Below, piece after piece: positions 27,189 to 36,485 of a stretch of 64,000 nucleotides of DNA (positions are counted from its first letter, which is position 1; every line of letters begins with the position of its first letter). The stretch comes from Stieleria neptunia. Its GTDB lineage: Bacteria > Planctomycetota > Planctomycetia > Pirellulales > Pirellulaceae. A model generated the notes under the pieces. That model was not told the origin of the DNA. It searched no databases and saw only the letters and a list, made by a program, of their open reading frames with translations. A program made the translations under genes and the position numbers. Location of the stretch: contig NZ_CP037423.1 in NCBI RefSeq assembly GCF_007754155.1, positions 10,040,938 to 10,104,937 of the forward strand. Reading direction: 5' to 3'.

Positions 27189-28946
27189 GGCCGCAAACAG
27201 CGCCACCACCAGCAACCCGATCGCAACGCCATCGGCCAACTGCAACCGATCGCTGCCGGCGCTGCGCCGCAAGTGATCGAGCAATCGGCCGGTGGGACAA
27301 CCCAGACGACAATAGCCCATCGGCACAAAGGCTGAAAACAACAGCGTCAAACCTGCCAGCGCCACCGCCGTCCAGGGCGCCATCCGGTACAGGTACGCAT
27401 GGAAGGGTTCCCATGATGACAGGTCGATCGCCGGACGCCACAACAGCGTCAGATACGCCAGCACCAGCAGCGCTCCTGGCAAGACCTTCAGCACCGCAAC
27501 CAACCGAGCGGGCGGCTTCCAATATCGTTTGCTCTGGTGGTGCGGCCGCAGCAATTGCTGGAGTGCCCCGTGCGGGCAAAGATGATTGCAGTAGGGATTG
27601 GATTTCCAGCCGACCGGCGCGACAAACGCAACGATCGTGATCGCGGCCAGTGCGGGTGCCAACTGCCAAGCGATCCCACCACCGCTCCAGCCCGCTACCA
27701 GCGCCATCGAAATCAAATTGCCCGACCAAATCCCGATCACCGCGATCACCGCAACCAACCACAGCTTGCGGATTCGCTGATGACGAAACCAACCCCGCAT
27801 CCGAAACAACGGGATCAAACACAAAACGAGCACGCAGCCGACTTCCGCCGCCGTGAGCCGCATCTCAAGCATCTCCAGCACGCGATTGCGCCAGTGGCCC
27901 CAACTCGATCGACTGGCCTGATTCGCTTTTTCCCGCTGCTGCTCGCGGACTTGAAACCGGCCCGCCGACGCGACCAGGGTTTCGGCGATCGCCATGCTGG
28001 TCATCGTTGCCCCGGAAACACCTTCGACCCGTTCGGCGTCCAAATCCATGTCGGCCAGCCCCGTCAGGGTTCGGCCGGTGAACAGCGCCCAGAACCCGTA
28101 CTCCGTCTTGCAATAGCCAACGTAGGGTTCGTTGTCGAACGAGGATCGGATCTTGATGTCCGCGACCGTCAACGGCGGCTGTTCGTTGTCTTCGGCGTCC
28201 GCCGCCGAGTCGACTCGGATCAACAACTCGGTCGGCCCCTGGTACCCGATGATCGAATCCGATAGCGGACCGGTGCGAATCACCGTCCCAAGTTCGTTGC
28301 CGGATCGATCCAGCGCGATGACGCGATCACCTTCGACGCGAGTTGCCGAGGCTTCGGGAAACCAGCGCTGCAATTCTTCCTGGGTGACGGCATCGGGAAA
28401 CACCAACGAAGGCAGGTCATCCCCGATTCGCCGCAGCACCCCCTTGGCCAGGGCCAGGGACGTCAGCGTCGCTCCGGAGACTGCATCGACGCTGGTTCCC
28501 GGCTCCGGGCCGGTCCATGTCCAGCTGTGAAACTGCTCGAAGAACGCGTCGTCATTCTGGACCGCCGTGACGTGCTCCTCGGTATCCGCGCTCTCGATCA
28601 GGTCGACGCCGATCAATCGGTAGTCCCGGTCCAGCAAGACCATCGCTTCGGTGGGTCCCCGGTAACCGATGACGTTGGCGGCCTCGGGCAAGGTTCTGGC
28701 GACGCGTGCCAACGAAAAGCCGTCGCCGTCCTTGACCGTCCAAAATCCGTTGGCGTCCTTCCCAGGTTCGACGACACTCGCCGTCGGCAAGAAGGGGCGG
28801 ATCCATTCAACCGCCGGCGGTGACGCTCCGCCCTCCGCGGTGGACTGATCACGTCGCGGCGAGGGAATCAGCAGCAACAGTGCGGCGACCGTTGAAACCC
28901 TGACGGTGTGCACCACGATCGCACGAATGTGACGTGGGCGTTCCAT
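27186..28946 (-). CDS. NosR/NirI-like membrane FMN and Fe-S protein
   Basis: This 586-residue protein starts with a membrane anchor, then two FMN-binding domains. Each carries the covalent flavin motif: SGATLTS (about residues 157-163) and SGATMTS (about 310-316), as in RnfG/NqrC/NosR. The C-terminal half has five to six membrane helices with two Cys motifs, CNHLCPHG (about 452-456) and CRLGCPTG (about 545-549). These resemble the CxxxCP motifs of NosR/NirI, while the classical C-terminal ferredoxin domain is absent. It likely moves electrons across or along the membrane. The start ATG (28946) overlaps the TGA of the upstream gene, so the two are translationally coupled. No nos or nir genes are nearby. 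Its TAG stop lies in the end of a dispersed repeat. Confidence 0.85.
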   Translation of the reverse strand: MERPRHIRAIVVHTVRVSTVAALLLLIPSPRRDQSTAEGGASPPAVEWIRPFLPTASVVEPGKDANGFWTVKDGDGFSLARVARTLPEAANVIGYRGPTEAMVLLDRDYRLIGVDLIESADTEEHVTAVQNDDAFFEQFHSWTWTGPEPGTSVDAVSGATLTSLALAKGVLRRIGDDLPSLVFPDAVTQEELQRWFPEASATRVEGDRVIALDRSGNELGTVIRTGPLSDSIIGYQGPTELLIRVDSAADAEDNEQPPLTVADIKIRSSFDNEPYVGYCKTEYGFWALFTGRTLTGLADMDLDAERVEGVSGATMTSMAIAETLVASAGRFQVREQQREKANQASRSSWGHWRNRVLEMLEMRLTAAEVGCVLVLCLIPLFRMRGWFRHQRIRKLWLVAVIAVIGIWSGNLISMALVAGWSGGGIAWQLAPALAAITIVAFVAPVGWKSNPYCNHLCPHGALQQLLRPHHQSKRYWKPPARLVAVLKVLPGALLVLAYLTLLWRPAIDLSSWEPFHAYLYRMAPWTAVALAGLTLLFSAFVPMGYCRLGCPTGRLLDHLRRSAGSDRLQLADGVAIGLLVVALFAA

Positions 28947-29533
28947 CAATGCAGCGGCAACCGTTGGTGGTGATGTCGAACTCGGTTCACCCAAGTCAAC
29001 GCCGGGGCGTACGATCGAATCAGTGAAACAACCTTGCTGGTCGACACCGCCCACGTCTCGGCGATCAAGCTCGGTTGCCCACCGGCGGTCCACAAATCAT
29101 TCAACACCAAGGCCAACACCGCAGGCTTGTCACCGTTGGATTCATTCAGCCGAAACGAATGATTGGTGTACCGCTGGCGGATCGTCGCTTCGTCGCGATC
29201 GGCTTGCCAGCCAGACGGATCGAGCGGGCTGGGTGTGCGAACTTCGATCGCCAACAGGTACCGCAACCGCTGCAGCGCCACGTCGCGGTTTTGCGCCTGG
29301 CTGCGCCGCTCGGTCGCTTCGCCGACCAGTCCCGTCGGACGGTGGGTCAAGAACGCGCCGGAACTGGTCTTGTTGCGATGTTGCCCGCCCGGCCCGCTGC
29401 GGCGCTGGGTCCGCAACTCACAAGATTCCAGCAAGCGATCGCTATCGATCACCGCCGGATGCGGCGGATCGATCACACGGCACTCCATCCGTGATGCTTC
29501 ATCGGGAACGATCGCGGTCGGTTTGGAAGGCAT
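28946..29533 (-). CDS. GGQ-containing peptide chain release factor-like protein
   Basis: This 195-residue protein carries a class-I release factor catalytic domain without the codon-recognition domains. The key motif is RSGPGGQHRNKTSSGAFLTH with Gly-Gly-Gln at residues 49-51. Basic residues follow, and the C-terminal part is helical. Such short GGQ proteins (ArfB, PrfH, mitochondrial C12orf65 relatives) free stalled peptidyl-tRNA from ribosomes. Which subgroup this belongs to cannot be told from sequence reading alone; the long C-terminal part is unlike ArfB. An internal Met at residue 16 is an alternative start. It overlaps the start of the FMN/Fe-S gene by the TGATG junction. Confidence 0.85.
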   Translation of the reverse strand: MPSKPTAIVPDEASRMECRVIDPPHPAVIDSDRLLESCELRTQRRSGPGGQHRNKTSSGAFLTHRPTGLVGEATERRSQAQNRDVALQRLRYLLAIEVRTPSPLDPSGWQADRDEATIRQRYTNHSFRLNESNGDKPAVLALVLNDLWTAGGQPSLIAETWAVSTSKVVSLIRSYAPALTWVNRVRHHHQRLPLH

Positions 29534-29614
29534 GACGGAACTGGTTAAAGAGTCAAAAACGCGAGCCGTTCCAGTATAGGGAATTCAGTCACACATTGGT
29601 GTCCAGCCTTTCCC

Positions 29615-30350
29615 TTGTTCCCGGGCTCCGCTTGGGAACACAATGCGACGGAGGCTCCCGCCTCCTACCGGCCATCGACGTGTGGCAGAGCCACACCGAC
29701 CGTGCGTTCCAAGGCGGAGCCTTGGAACGAGTTGATGTTGTACGACGTCCTTTCTAGGTCGTCGCCGGGAGTCCAACGGACGACGGCCCGGAAGGGCCAG
29801 CGTACTCGAAGAACCGGCCTTGTTCCCGGGCTCCGCCTGGGAACACAATGCGACGGAGGCTCCCGCCTCCTACCGGCCTTCGACGTGTGGCAGAGCCACA
29901 CCGACCTTGCGTTCCAAGGCGGAGCCTTGGAACGAGTTGATGTTGTACGACGTCCTTTCTAGGTCGTCGCCGGGAGTCCAACGGACGACGGCCCGGAAAG
30001 GCCATCGTACTCGAAGAACCGGCCTTGTTCCCGGGCTCCGCCTGGGAACACAATGCGACGGAGGCTCCCGCCTCCTACCGGCAATCGACGTGTGGCAGAG
30101 CCACACCGACCTTGCGTTCCAAGGCGGAGCCTTGGAACGAGTTGATGTTGTACGACGTCCTTTCTAGGTCGTCGCCGGGAGTCCAACGGACGACAGCCCG
30201 GAAGGGCCATCGTACTCGAAGAACCGGCCTTGTTCCCGGGCTCCGCCTGGGAACACAATGCGTTGGAGGCTCCCGCCTCCTACCGGCCATCGACGTGTGG
30301 CAGAGCCACACCGACCTTGCGTTCCAAGGCGGAGCCTTGGAACGAGTTGG
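29615..30350 (+). repeat. 205-bp tandem repeat array, 3.6 copies
   Basis: Units begin at 29615, 29820, 30025 and 30230, a spacing of exactly 205 bases; the fourth is cut after about 121 bases. Units differ by only a few bases. Each contains a hairpin GTTCCCGGGCTCCGCCTGGGAAC, a TTCCAAGGCGGAGCCTTGGAA hairpin, and one copy of the GTACGACGTCC palindromic element. No gene is credible within 29534-30363. Confidence 0.92.
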
Positions 30351-30363
30351 AACCCGACACACC

Positions 30364-33300
30364 TCACTCGCTGACGAACGTCACGTCCTCGCTGCGGATC
30401 GTAATCGATTCGGGCAACCCTCGGCCATCGATCTGAAACAGCACGGTGTGCTTACCCGGCGAAAGCTTGACCGGATCGGCAATCGTCCCGTTGGGCCGGC
30501 CATCGATCCAAACGTTTGCCCGATCGAGGTTGTCGATGGAAAATTTCGCGGTCGTCTCCGAGCCGACTTCGATTTGCGTCCGCAGGTAGATGTTGACCAG
30601 CGACGTGTACTTGTGCTGAGCGGTCAATGCTTCCAACGTCGTCTTTTCGATCTTCCCGCTCACCCGGGCCAGCAACGGCTTCCAACCCTTGATTGGCTTG
30701 CCCGCCACGATCGCCTCGTTGCCCTGTTGTTCGATGCGGTGCGACCCGGCGAACACTTCCAAGACGCGGGCGACGGTCTGCCGACTGGCGTCGTACTCGC
30801 CGGGTTTACCGAGCCGGGTCATGAAGCTGATCAAATCCAATTGATCCTGTTGCGGCACGCGATCGAGCAACCCGGCGGGCATCAGCGACTTGCCGGGTTT
30901 GACTTGAACGATTTCCGCCTCGGGAATTCGCACCAGTTTGTTCGAGGCATCACGAAGCACCATTTCTTCCTCGGTGCTGCCCGATTCGATCCCGGAATAC
31001 ACCTGACCTTCTTCGGTCAACACGGTGATCGCGTGATAGTTTTCTTTGATCTTGGCATTCGGATCGAACATCGATTCGATGATGTAATCGACCGGCGCGC
31101 TGGCGCCCAAGCTGGTCATGTCCGGCCCCACTTTGCCTCCCACACCGCCGATCGCGTGGCAGGTGGCGCACTGCAGACTGCTGCGGCGGTAAATCATTTC
31201 GCCGCGTGCTGGATCGCCCTTGGTCGCCACCAGTTCGCGCAGTTCCGCACCGCGCTGGGGTGACCATTTGTCCGCGGTCATCGTCAAGCCGCTCATCGGC
31301 ATCAACGCGTCGATCAAGGATTGTGCGTTGCGACCGCTTTCCCCAGCCGCACGAACCCCGGCGCGGGCGGCGACTTCGGAAAGCCCCTCGGCCGGCAACG
31401 AACCCGTCAGCAACGCTTCGCCCTCTTTCGCCGACAACATCGCTCGCCAAAGCACGAGCGCCGATTGTTCCTCTTCGATGCCCGCCAATGTGTCATAAAA
31501 CGGCTGCACGGCCAGCTGCGGATTCGTTCCGGCGAGTGCCCCGACCAACGACGACTTGATCGCCAGCGATGCCTCGGCACGGACCAGCGATAGCAATGCC
31601 TCGGTCGCCGCCGCTCCGCCACAAGCTCGCAGCGCCGCGATCGCTTTGATGCGCGTCGAAGCATCGAGTTGTCCGTCGGCGGCGAGATCGGCCAACGTGG
31701 GGATCAGCTTGCGAAGTTGCCAGGCACCGCTCAATTCGATCGCGGCGGCCTGGACCGACGAATCCGAACTCGACAACAACGGTTTCAACTGATCGGCCGG
31801 CTGGCCGACCAGTTCCGGCTTCAGACGGCGCAATCGCTTGGCGTCCTGAAGCGCTCTGAACGCTTTGGCCGTCGCAGCGGCGTCCAGCCGGCCGCCGATC
31901 GCATGTTGATACAGAATCTCTAACTCTTTGACGCTCCCTGCTTTGGCGATCAGACCGATCCAGGGCCCCCCGCCGTCACGTGGGAGACCGTTCTTGGCAA
32001 GGTAGGCCGCCAGAAACTCGGTCGCCTTGGCCGGTTCGACGCTGGTCAGAACATACTCGAGTTGCTTTTGATTTTCCGCCGCGTTCCACAGCGGTTTGCG
32101 AAGGTCTTTGATCAGTGCGGCCGAATTTTCATCGACGTTCAGGAACAAGGCGTGGTCGATGAATCGATCCACCGGGTGATCGAGCGCCCGCAGGGAAAGT
32201 CGGATCGCGTCGACGCCGCCAAGTTTCGCCAAGCCACGCACCGCTTCCAGCCGAACCCGTGGGTGCGAGTCATCGATCCGGGCGGCAAACCACTCGATCG
32301 CTGGTGCACGTTGGATGCTTGCGGTCGGGTCGGTGGGATCGGACCAGTCGGCCAAAATCCGCGTCGCGGCGGCGCGGACGGCGCCTTCGGAATCGCCCAA
32401 CAACGCCTGCAACCACGCGACATTCGGCTCGCCGACCGACGCCGACAAACGCGCGGCGGCCAAGCGATCTTCGGATGTCTTGGCCAAACTCCACACCCGA
32501 TCCAGCTCGGCCGCGGTGTCATCGCCACGCTCGATCAAGACGCGACGCGATTGATCGGCCAGATAGCGATCGCCCGAATAGAGTCCGGCGATCAACGATT
32601 CGATCGACTGGCCGGTCAGGTCGACGGGCTGGCGCAGCGGTCGGCCCTTGGCCGTGACGCGCCAAATCCGACCGTGCCAGCGGTCGCGTCGCGGATCACG
32701 GAAATCGACTTCACCGTGATTGATGATCGGGTTGGACCAGTCGGCGATGTACATCGCCCCGTCGGGGCCTTGTTTGATATCGATCGGACGGAACGTGCTG
32801 GCGCTGGTGCGGATCAAATCGGCCTGCTGCGTCGTCACAAACCCCGATTCGGTTTCCGACAATGAGAAACGTGTCACGCGATTGGCGCGAAAATCACAGG
32901 TGACAAAGGAACCTTGCCAATCCTCGGGAAAGCTCTCCCCTTGGACAATTTCGCCGCCGCAGAACTTGGGATAGTTGCCGGGGCTGATCAGATCCAACTG
33001 GCGTCGGGTGCCGGGGGTGGGATTGAACCTCGCACCGGGAAAGACATAAGCGATGCCGGCGAAACCCGCTCCGTCGGTCATGAAGGAATTGCCATGCGCA
33101 TCGAACTGGTGTCCCCAGGGATTCCACAAGCCGTGAAAGAAGACGTCCATCCGTCGGTTTCGGGTGTCGAATCGAAACCCGCCACCGGCTTTCAACCGCA
33201 CCACGCCGTAGGGCGTTTCGGCGTCCGTCCGCGTGTACACCGATTGGTTCATGTACAACCGGCCGTCGGGGCCAAACAGCAGCGTGTGCAAGTTGTGGTG

Positions 33301-34722
33301 GGTGTCTTCGGTACCGAATCCGCTGAGCACGCGCTCTCGGCGATCGGCTTTGCCATCCCCATCGGTGTCCTCCAGGAACAGCAGATCGGTGCTTTGGGCG
33401 ACATACACCCCGCCGTCACCGGGCGCGACACCGGTGGGAATCAACAGCCCGTCGGCGAACACGGTCGACGTGTCCGCCTTGCCATCGTGATCGGAATCTT
33501 CCAACACCAGGATCTTGTCGGGCATGGCCTGGCCGACTTCGATCATCGGATAGGCTTCGCTGCTGGCGACCCACAAACGACCCTGCGGGTCAAAGTTCAT
33601 GTGAATCGGTTTGTTCAGCATCGGGTTCTCGGCCCACAACGAGACCTCCAACCCCTCCGCGACGACAAAGTCCGGCGTCGGCTGCGGCGTGAATTCCGCG
33701 TACTTGGATTCCAACCGTGGCGTCGGCTCTTCCACACCGTTCGCTTTGAGTTGCCGCAGCGAGGCAATCTTGGCTTCTTCCTGTTCGATCAACGGATCGA
33801 ACTGCGGGATCTCGACGGCGTTTTGGCCTTGTTCGTGTTTTCGAAATCCGAACACGTACGCCATGTTGGCCGGCCGCGAACGGTGAAACCAAAGCCGATT
33901 TTTTTCCAGGATCACACTCCGCAGCGGTTCGGTTTGCGGACTGTTTTGCCAGACACCGCGATCGATGCCCAGCGAGGTTCCGATCGCGTCGGCCAAGGCT
34001 TTGTATCCGTCACCATTTAAATGAACGGGATCCTTGCGCTGGCTTGGCTTGACGGCGACGCCGGTCAGATCGACAAACTGACCGCCGGTCTTGGCACAAA
34101 CCTGTTCGATCAGCTCGGCGTACGCCGCAGCCATTTCAGGGGTCAACACGGAGGGCCCGACGGGTGAGATCGGAGACAGGAACACGAAGCGGCAATCGGG
34201 ATCGTTTTGCCGGATCGTGTCAGCCAATCGCTGCAGATCTTTCGTGAATTGGATGATCGATTCGACCTTTTCGACGTCCGTCGTCCGAGTCGAAGTCTGC
34301 AGGGCGTTGGCCATCCCGTAGCCCAGCACGGCAACCGTCGGCCGGGTCAATTCGAGTTGCTTTTGCAATTGCCGCCAGCCTTCACCGTCGGGCTCGCGGC
34401 CGGCCTGCAGCAGGCTGAGTCCGAATCGCGAATCACCGGCCGGCGTGTCGCCGTTCCAACCGAGATTGCGGTAGGTCACATCGGCGTCGGGGAACGCGGT
34501 GGTCAGCATCACTTCGACCCAGCCGAAATACTGTTCTTGCTCGATCAGACCGTCGCCGATCAAGACGACTCGATCCCCGTCGCGAAGCTGGAACGGGTCG
34601 TCCGCCGCCGCGGAGGGAGGGGCAGCCAGGGTGATGACGGCCCAAAGGACCGGCAGGAATGAACACGCCAACGAAGCAAAGGTGTCGGAGACGGAGAAGG
34701 CGCGAGGGCCAGACGAAATCAT
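30364..34722 (-). CDS. SGNH hydrolase / PVC-type dehydrogenase / HEAT / cytochrome c fusion
   Basis: This 1,452-residue exported protein joins several planctomycete modules. A signal peptide comes first. An SGNH-hydrolase domain follows, with block I VVLIGDGL, block II NLGWNGDT and a block V Asp/His pair in DPVHLNGDGY. Next is a PVC-type membrane-bound dehydrogenase domain (VAEGLEVSLWAENPMLNKPI, VLEDSDHDGKADTSTVFADG, GPDGAMYIADWSNPIINHG). HEAT-like helical repeats span about residues 720-1150. A haem domain with QCATCH then begins the CxxCH/TIGR02603 module, ending in VPQQDQLDLISFM. The start at 34722 (MISSGPRAFSV) is preferred because it gives a regular signal peptide; a longer frame to 34809 exists. 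It probably oxidises a sugar or alcohol in the periplasm and passes electrons to the haem. It is a stand-alone gene. Confidence 0.9.
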   Translation of the reverse strand: MISSGPRAFSVSDTFASLACSFLPVLWAVITLAAPPSAAADDPFQLRDGDRVVLIGDGLIEQEQYFGWVEVMLTTAFPDADVTYRNLGWNGDTPAGDSRFGLSLLQAGREPDGEGWRQLQKQLELTRPTVAVLGYGMANALQTSTRTTDVEKVESIIQFTKDLQRLADTIRQNDPDCRFVFLSPISPVGPSVLTPEMAAAYAELIEQVCAKTGGQFVDLTGVAVKPSQRKDPVHLNGDGYKALADAIGTSLGIDRGVWQNSPQTEPLRSVILEKNRLWFHRSRPANMAYVFGFRKHEQGQNAVEIPQFDPLIEQEEAKIASLRQLKANGVEEPTPRLESKYAEFTPQPTPDFVVAEGLEVSLWAENPMLNKPIHMNFDPQGRLWVASSEAYPMIEVGQAMPDKILVLEDSDHDGKADTSTVFADGLLIPTGVAPGDGGVYVAQSTDLLFLEDTDGDGKADRRERVLSGFGTEDTHHNLHTLLFGPDGRLYMNQSVYTRTDAETPYGVVRLKAGGGFRFDTRNRRMDVFFHGLWNPWGHQFDAHGNSFMTDGAGFAGIAYVFPGARFNPTPGTRRQLDLISPGNYPKFCGGEIVQGESFPEDWQGSFVTCDFRANRVTRFSLSETESGFVTTQQADLIRTSASTFRPIDIKQGPDGAMYIADWSNPIINHGEVDFRDPRRDRWHGRIWRVTAKGRPLRQPVDLTGQSIESLIAGLYSGDRYLADQSRRVLIERGDDTAAELDRVWSLAKTSEDRLAAARLSASVGEPNVAWLQALLGDSEGAVRAAATRILADWSDPTDPTASIQRAPAIEWFAARIDDSHPRVRLEAVRGLAKLGGVDAIRLSLRALDHPVDRFIDHALFLNVDENSAALIKDLRKPLWNAAENQKQLEYVLTSVEPAKATEFLAAYLAKNGLPRDGGGPWIGLIAKAGSVKELEILYQHAIGGRLDAAATAKAFRALQDAKRLRRLKPELVGQPADQLKPLLSSSDSSVQAAAIELSGAWQLRKLIPTLADLAADGQLDASTRIKAIAALRACGGAAATEALLSLVRAEASLAIKSSLVGALAGTNPQLAVQPFYDTLAGIEEEQSALVLWRAMLSAKEGEALLTGSLPAEGLSEVAARAGVRAAGESGRNAQSLIDALMPMSGLTMTADKWSPQRGAELRELVATKGDPARGEMIYRRSSLQCATCHAIGGVGGKVGPDMTSLGASAPVDYIIESMFDPNAKIKENYHAITVLTEEGQVYSGIESGSTEEEMVLRDASNKLVRIPEAEIVQVKPGKSLMPAGLLDRVPQQDQLDLISFMTRLGKPGEYDASRQTVARVLEVFAGSHRIEQQGNEAIVAGKPIKGWKPLLARVSGKIEKTTLEALTAQHKYTSLVNIYLRTQIEVGSETTAKFSIDNLDRANVWIDGRPNGTIADPVKLSPGKHTVLFQIDGRGLPESITIRSEDVTFVSE

Positions 34723-34907
34723 CAAGTCGGTCCGTGGTGGGAAGCAGCGAGAAAGGGTGTGACGACAGGAAGGCGGGGAGCACCCATTGTATCTGGACCG
34801 CGGGGTCATTCCATCGGTCCGTTGGACGGATCGTCCGGCACCTGGTTCGCGTCCCCGTTGGTGTCTAGGCTTTCGAGACCGTCCAGCTTAGGGCGACCGG
34901 TTTTCGA

Positions 34908-34973
34908 GTACGATGGCCCTTCCGGGCCGTCGTCCGCTAAACTCCCGACGACGACCTGGAAAGGACGTCGTAC
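34908..34973 (-). repeat. Dispersed palindromic element (GTACGACGTCC family), inverted copy
   Basis: Read on the minus strand it begins GTACGACGTCCTTTCCAGGT and ends GGCCCGGAAGGGCCATCGTAC. It matches 857-922 and the copies in the 205-base array, with the opposite orientation. A GTTCCCGGGCTCCCGCCTGGGAAC hairpin follows at about 35000-35025. Confidence 0.8.
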
Positions 34974-35105
34974 ATCGGTCCGCTGACCACACGTCCCTTG
35001 TTCCCGGGCTCCCGCCTGGGAACACACTGTCATGGAGGCTCCCGCCTCCTGGCCGAATCCCGAGGCGACCGGCGTTGCCGGCGAGGCAACGCTGCGAAGC
35101 ATTTT

Positions 35106-35303
35106 TTAGCGGCAGGGCGCGAGCGGGCTGTCGATTTTGTGAGCCGCGACGCGTAAGCGGCCGGGCACTGCGACGCTGCCCGGGGCCTTACGGCCAACGG
35201 CTCACCATTGACTCAGCGGATCCCGACTAAAACGACAGCCCGCGAGCCCTCCGGTGTTGTGGCAAACGATGAAGAACCGGAGGGCTCGCGCCCTGCCGCT
35301 AAC
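35106..35303 (+). repeat. Composite dispersed repeat (GCGAGCCCTCCGG family), third copy
   Basis: It runs from TTAGCGGCAGGGCGCGAGCG through GAGCCGCGACGCGTAAGCGG and CGGCCAACGGCTCACCATTG to GGCTCGCGCCCTGCCGCTAA. The central GTGAGCCGCGACGCG part is inverted relative to 4473-4678. No gene is seen between 34723 and 35380. Confidence 0.75.
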
Positions 35304-35380
35304 ACCTCAAGAAACACATGGAAAAAATGCTTCACCGGCGTTGCCGGCCAGGGTGGCAAACAGGATGCTTACCCCACGTC

Positions 35381-35421
35381 CAATAAAAGAACCCGGCAGC
35401 GGAGCGTCCGCTGCCGGGTTC
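35381..35421 (-). terminator. Rho-independent terminator of glnII
   Basis: A perfect 15-bp stem (arms 35389-35403 and 35407-35421) with a three-base loop is followed on the minus strand by TTTTATTG. It lies 45 bases after the glutamine synthetase stop. Confidence 0.93.
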
Positions 35422-35465
35422 AGTTGGGTTTGATTCTCGGGCGAGATCACCCGAGGCTTGATCCG

Positions 35466-36485
35466 CTAGGCGGGAACCGCGGCCGTTTTGACGGTCGCGA
35501 TGATCGCGCTGGCGACCATGTACGGGTCGGCGTTGGAGGCGGGACGTCGGTCTTCCAGCCAGCCTTTCCAGCCGTTTTCCACGGTTCCGATCGGGATTCG
35601 GATGGACGCACCGCGGTCGGAGACGCCGTAGCTGAACTTGTCGATCGACTGCGTTTCGTGCAGACCGGTCAAGCGTTGCTCGTTGTCGGCACCGTAGACG
35701 TCGATGTGCTCCTTGATCCGCGGCTCAAACGCCTGGCAAATCGCTTCGTAAATCTCTTGGCTGCCACAGGTTCGCAGCGTCGTGTTGGAGAAGTTCGCGT
35801 GCATCCCGCTGCCGTTCCAGTCGCCGGGGACCGGTTTGCAGTGATAGTTGATGCCGACGCCGTGGTTTTCCGCGACGCGATCCAGGATGTAACGGGCCAA
35901 CCAGACCTGGTCACCGGCGTCCTTGGCACCCTTGGAAAAGACTTGGAATTCCCATTGGCCCATCATCACTTCGGCGTTGATGCCTTCGACGTTCAGGCCG
36001 GCTTCCAAGCACATCTCGAGATGCTCTTCGATGATTTCGCGTCCCACGGCTTTGCCGTTGCCGACGCTGCAATAATACGGGCCTTGCGGTCCGGGGTAGC
36101 CTTCGGCGGGGAAACCGAGCGGTCGGTTGGTGCCGGGATCCCAGAGGGTGTATTCCTGTTCGAATCCGAACCAGAAATCGCCGTCGTCATCGTCGATCGT
36201 CGCCCGGCCGTTGGTGCGGTGCGGCGTCCCATCGGCGTTGAGCACTTCGCACATCACCAGGTACGAGGTGCCCAAGCGGCCCGGATCGGTGATGATTTTG
36301 ACGGGTTTCAGCAGGCAATCCGATGCTCCGCCGGGCGCTTGCTCGGTGGAGGATCCGTCGAACGACCACATCGGGGCGTCTTCGACATTTCCGCTGAAAT
36401 TCTCAATAATCTTGGTCTTGCTTCTCAAGCTTTGCGTCGGCTGATAGCCATCCAACCAGATGTATTCCAACTTGCACTTGGTCAT
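35466..36485 (-). CDS. glnII: Glutamine synthetase, type II (eukaryotic-like)
   Basis: This 339-residue cytoplasmic enzyme makes glutamine from glutamate, ammonia and ATP. Its length and motifs are those of GSII: N-terminal beta-grasp part (YIWLDGYQPTQSLRSKTK, WSFDGSSTEQAPG), the catalytic segment INAEVMMGQWEFQV, NGSGMHANFS, and the C-terminal DRGASIRIP with DRRPASNADPY. GSII lacks the adenylylation site of GSI, so control would be transcriptional. A GGGAGA ribosome binding site precedes the ATG. It is monocistronic, with its own terminator and a long (over 1 kb) upstream gap. Confidence 0.97.
   Translation of the reverse strand: MTKCKLEYIWLDGYQPTQSLRSKTKIIENFSGNVEDAPMWSFDGSSTEQAPGGASDCLLKPVKIITDPGRLGTSYLVMCEVLNADGTPHRTNGRATIDDDDGDFWFGFEQEYTLWDPGTNRPLGFPAEGYPGPQGPYYCSVGNGKAVGREIIEEHLEMCLEAGLNVEGINAEVMMGQWEFQVFSKGAKDAGDQVWLARYILDRVAENHGVGINYHCKPVPGDWNGSGMHANFSNTTLRTCGSQEIYEAICQAFEPRIKEHIDVYGADNEQRLTGLHETQSIDKFSYGVSDRGASIRIPIGTVENGWKGWLEDRRPASNADPYMVASAIIATVKTAAVPA

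Noticed and set aside
29615..30350. CRISPR array
   Set aside because: Units are 205 bases with no variable spacers between them; this is a tandem repeat. The 282-base units at 17690-19195 fail for the same reason.
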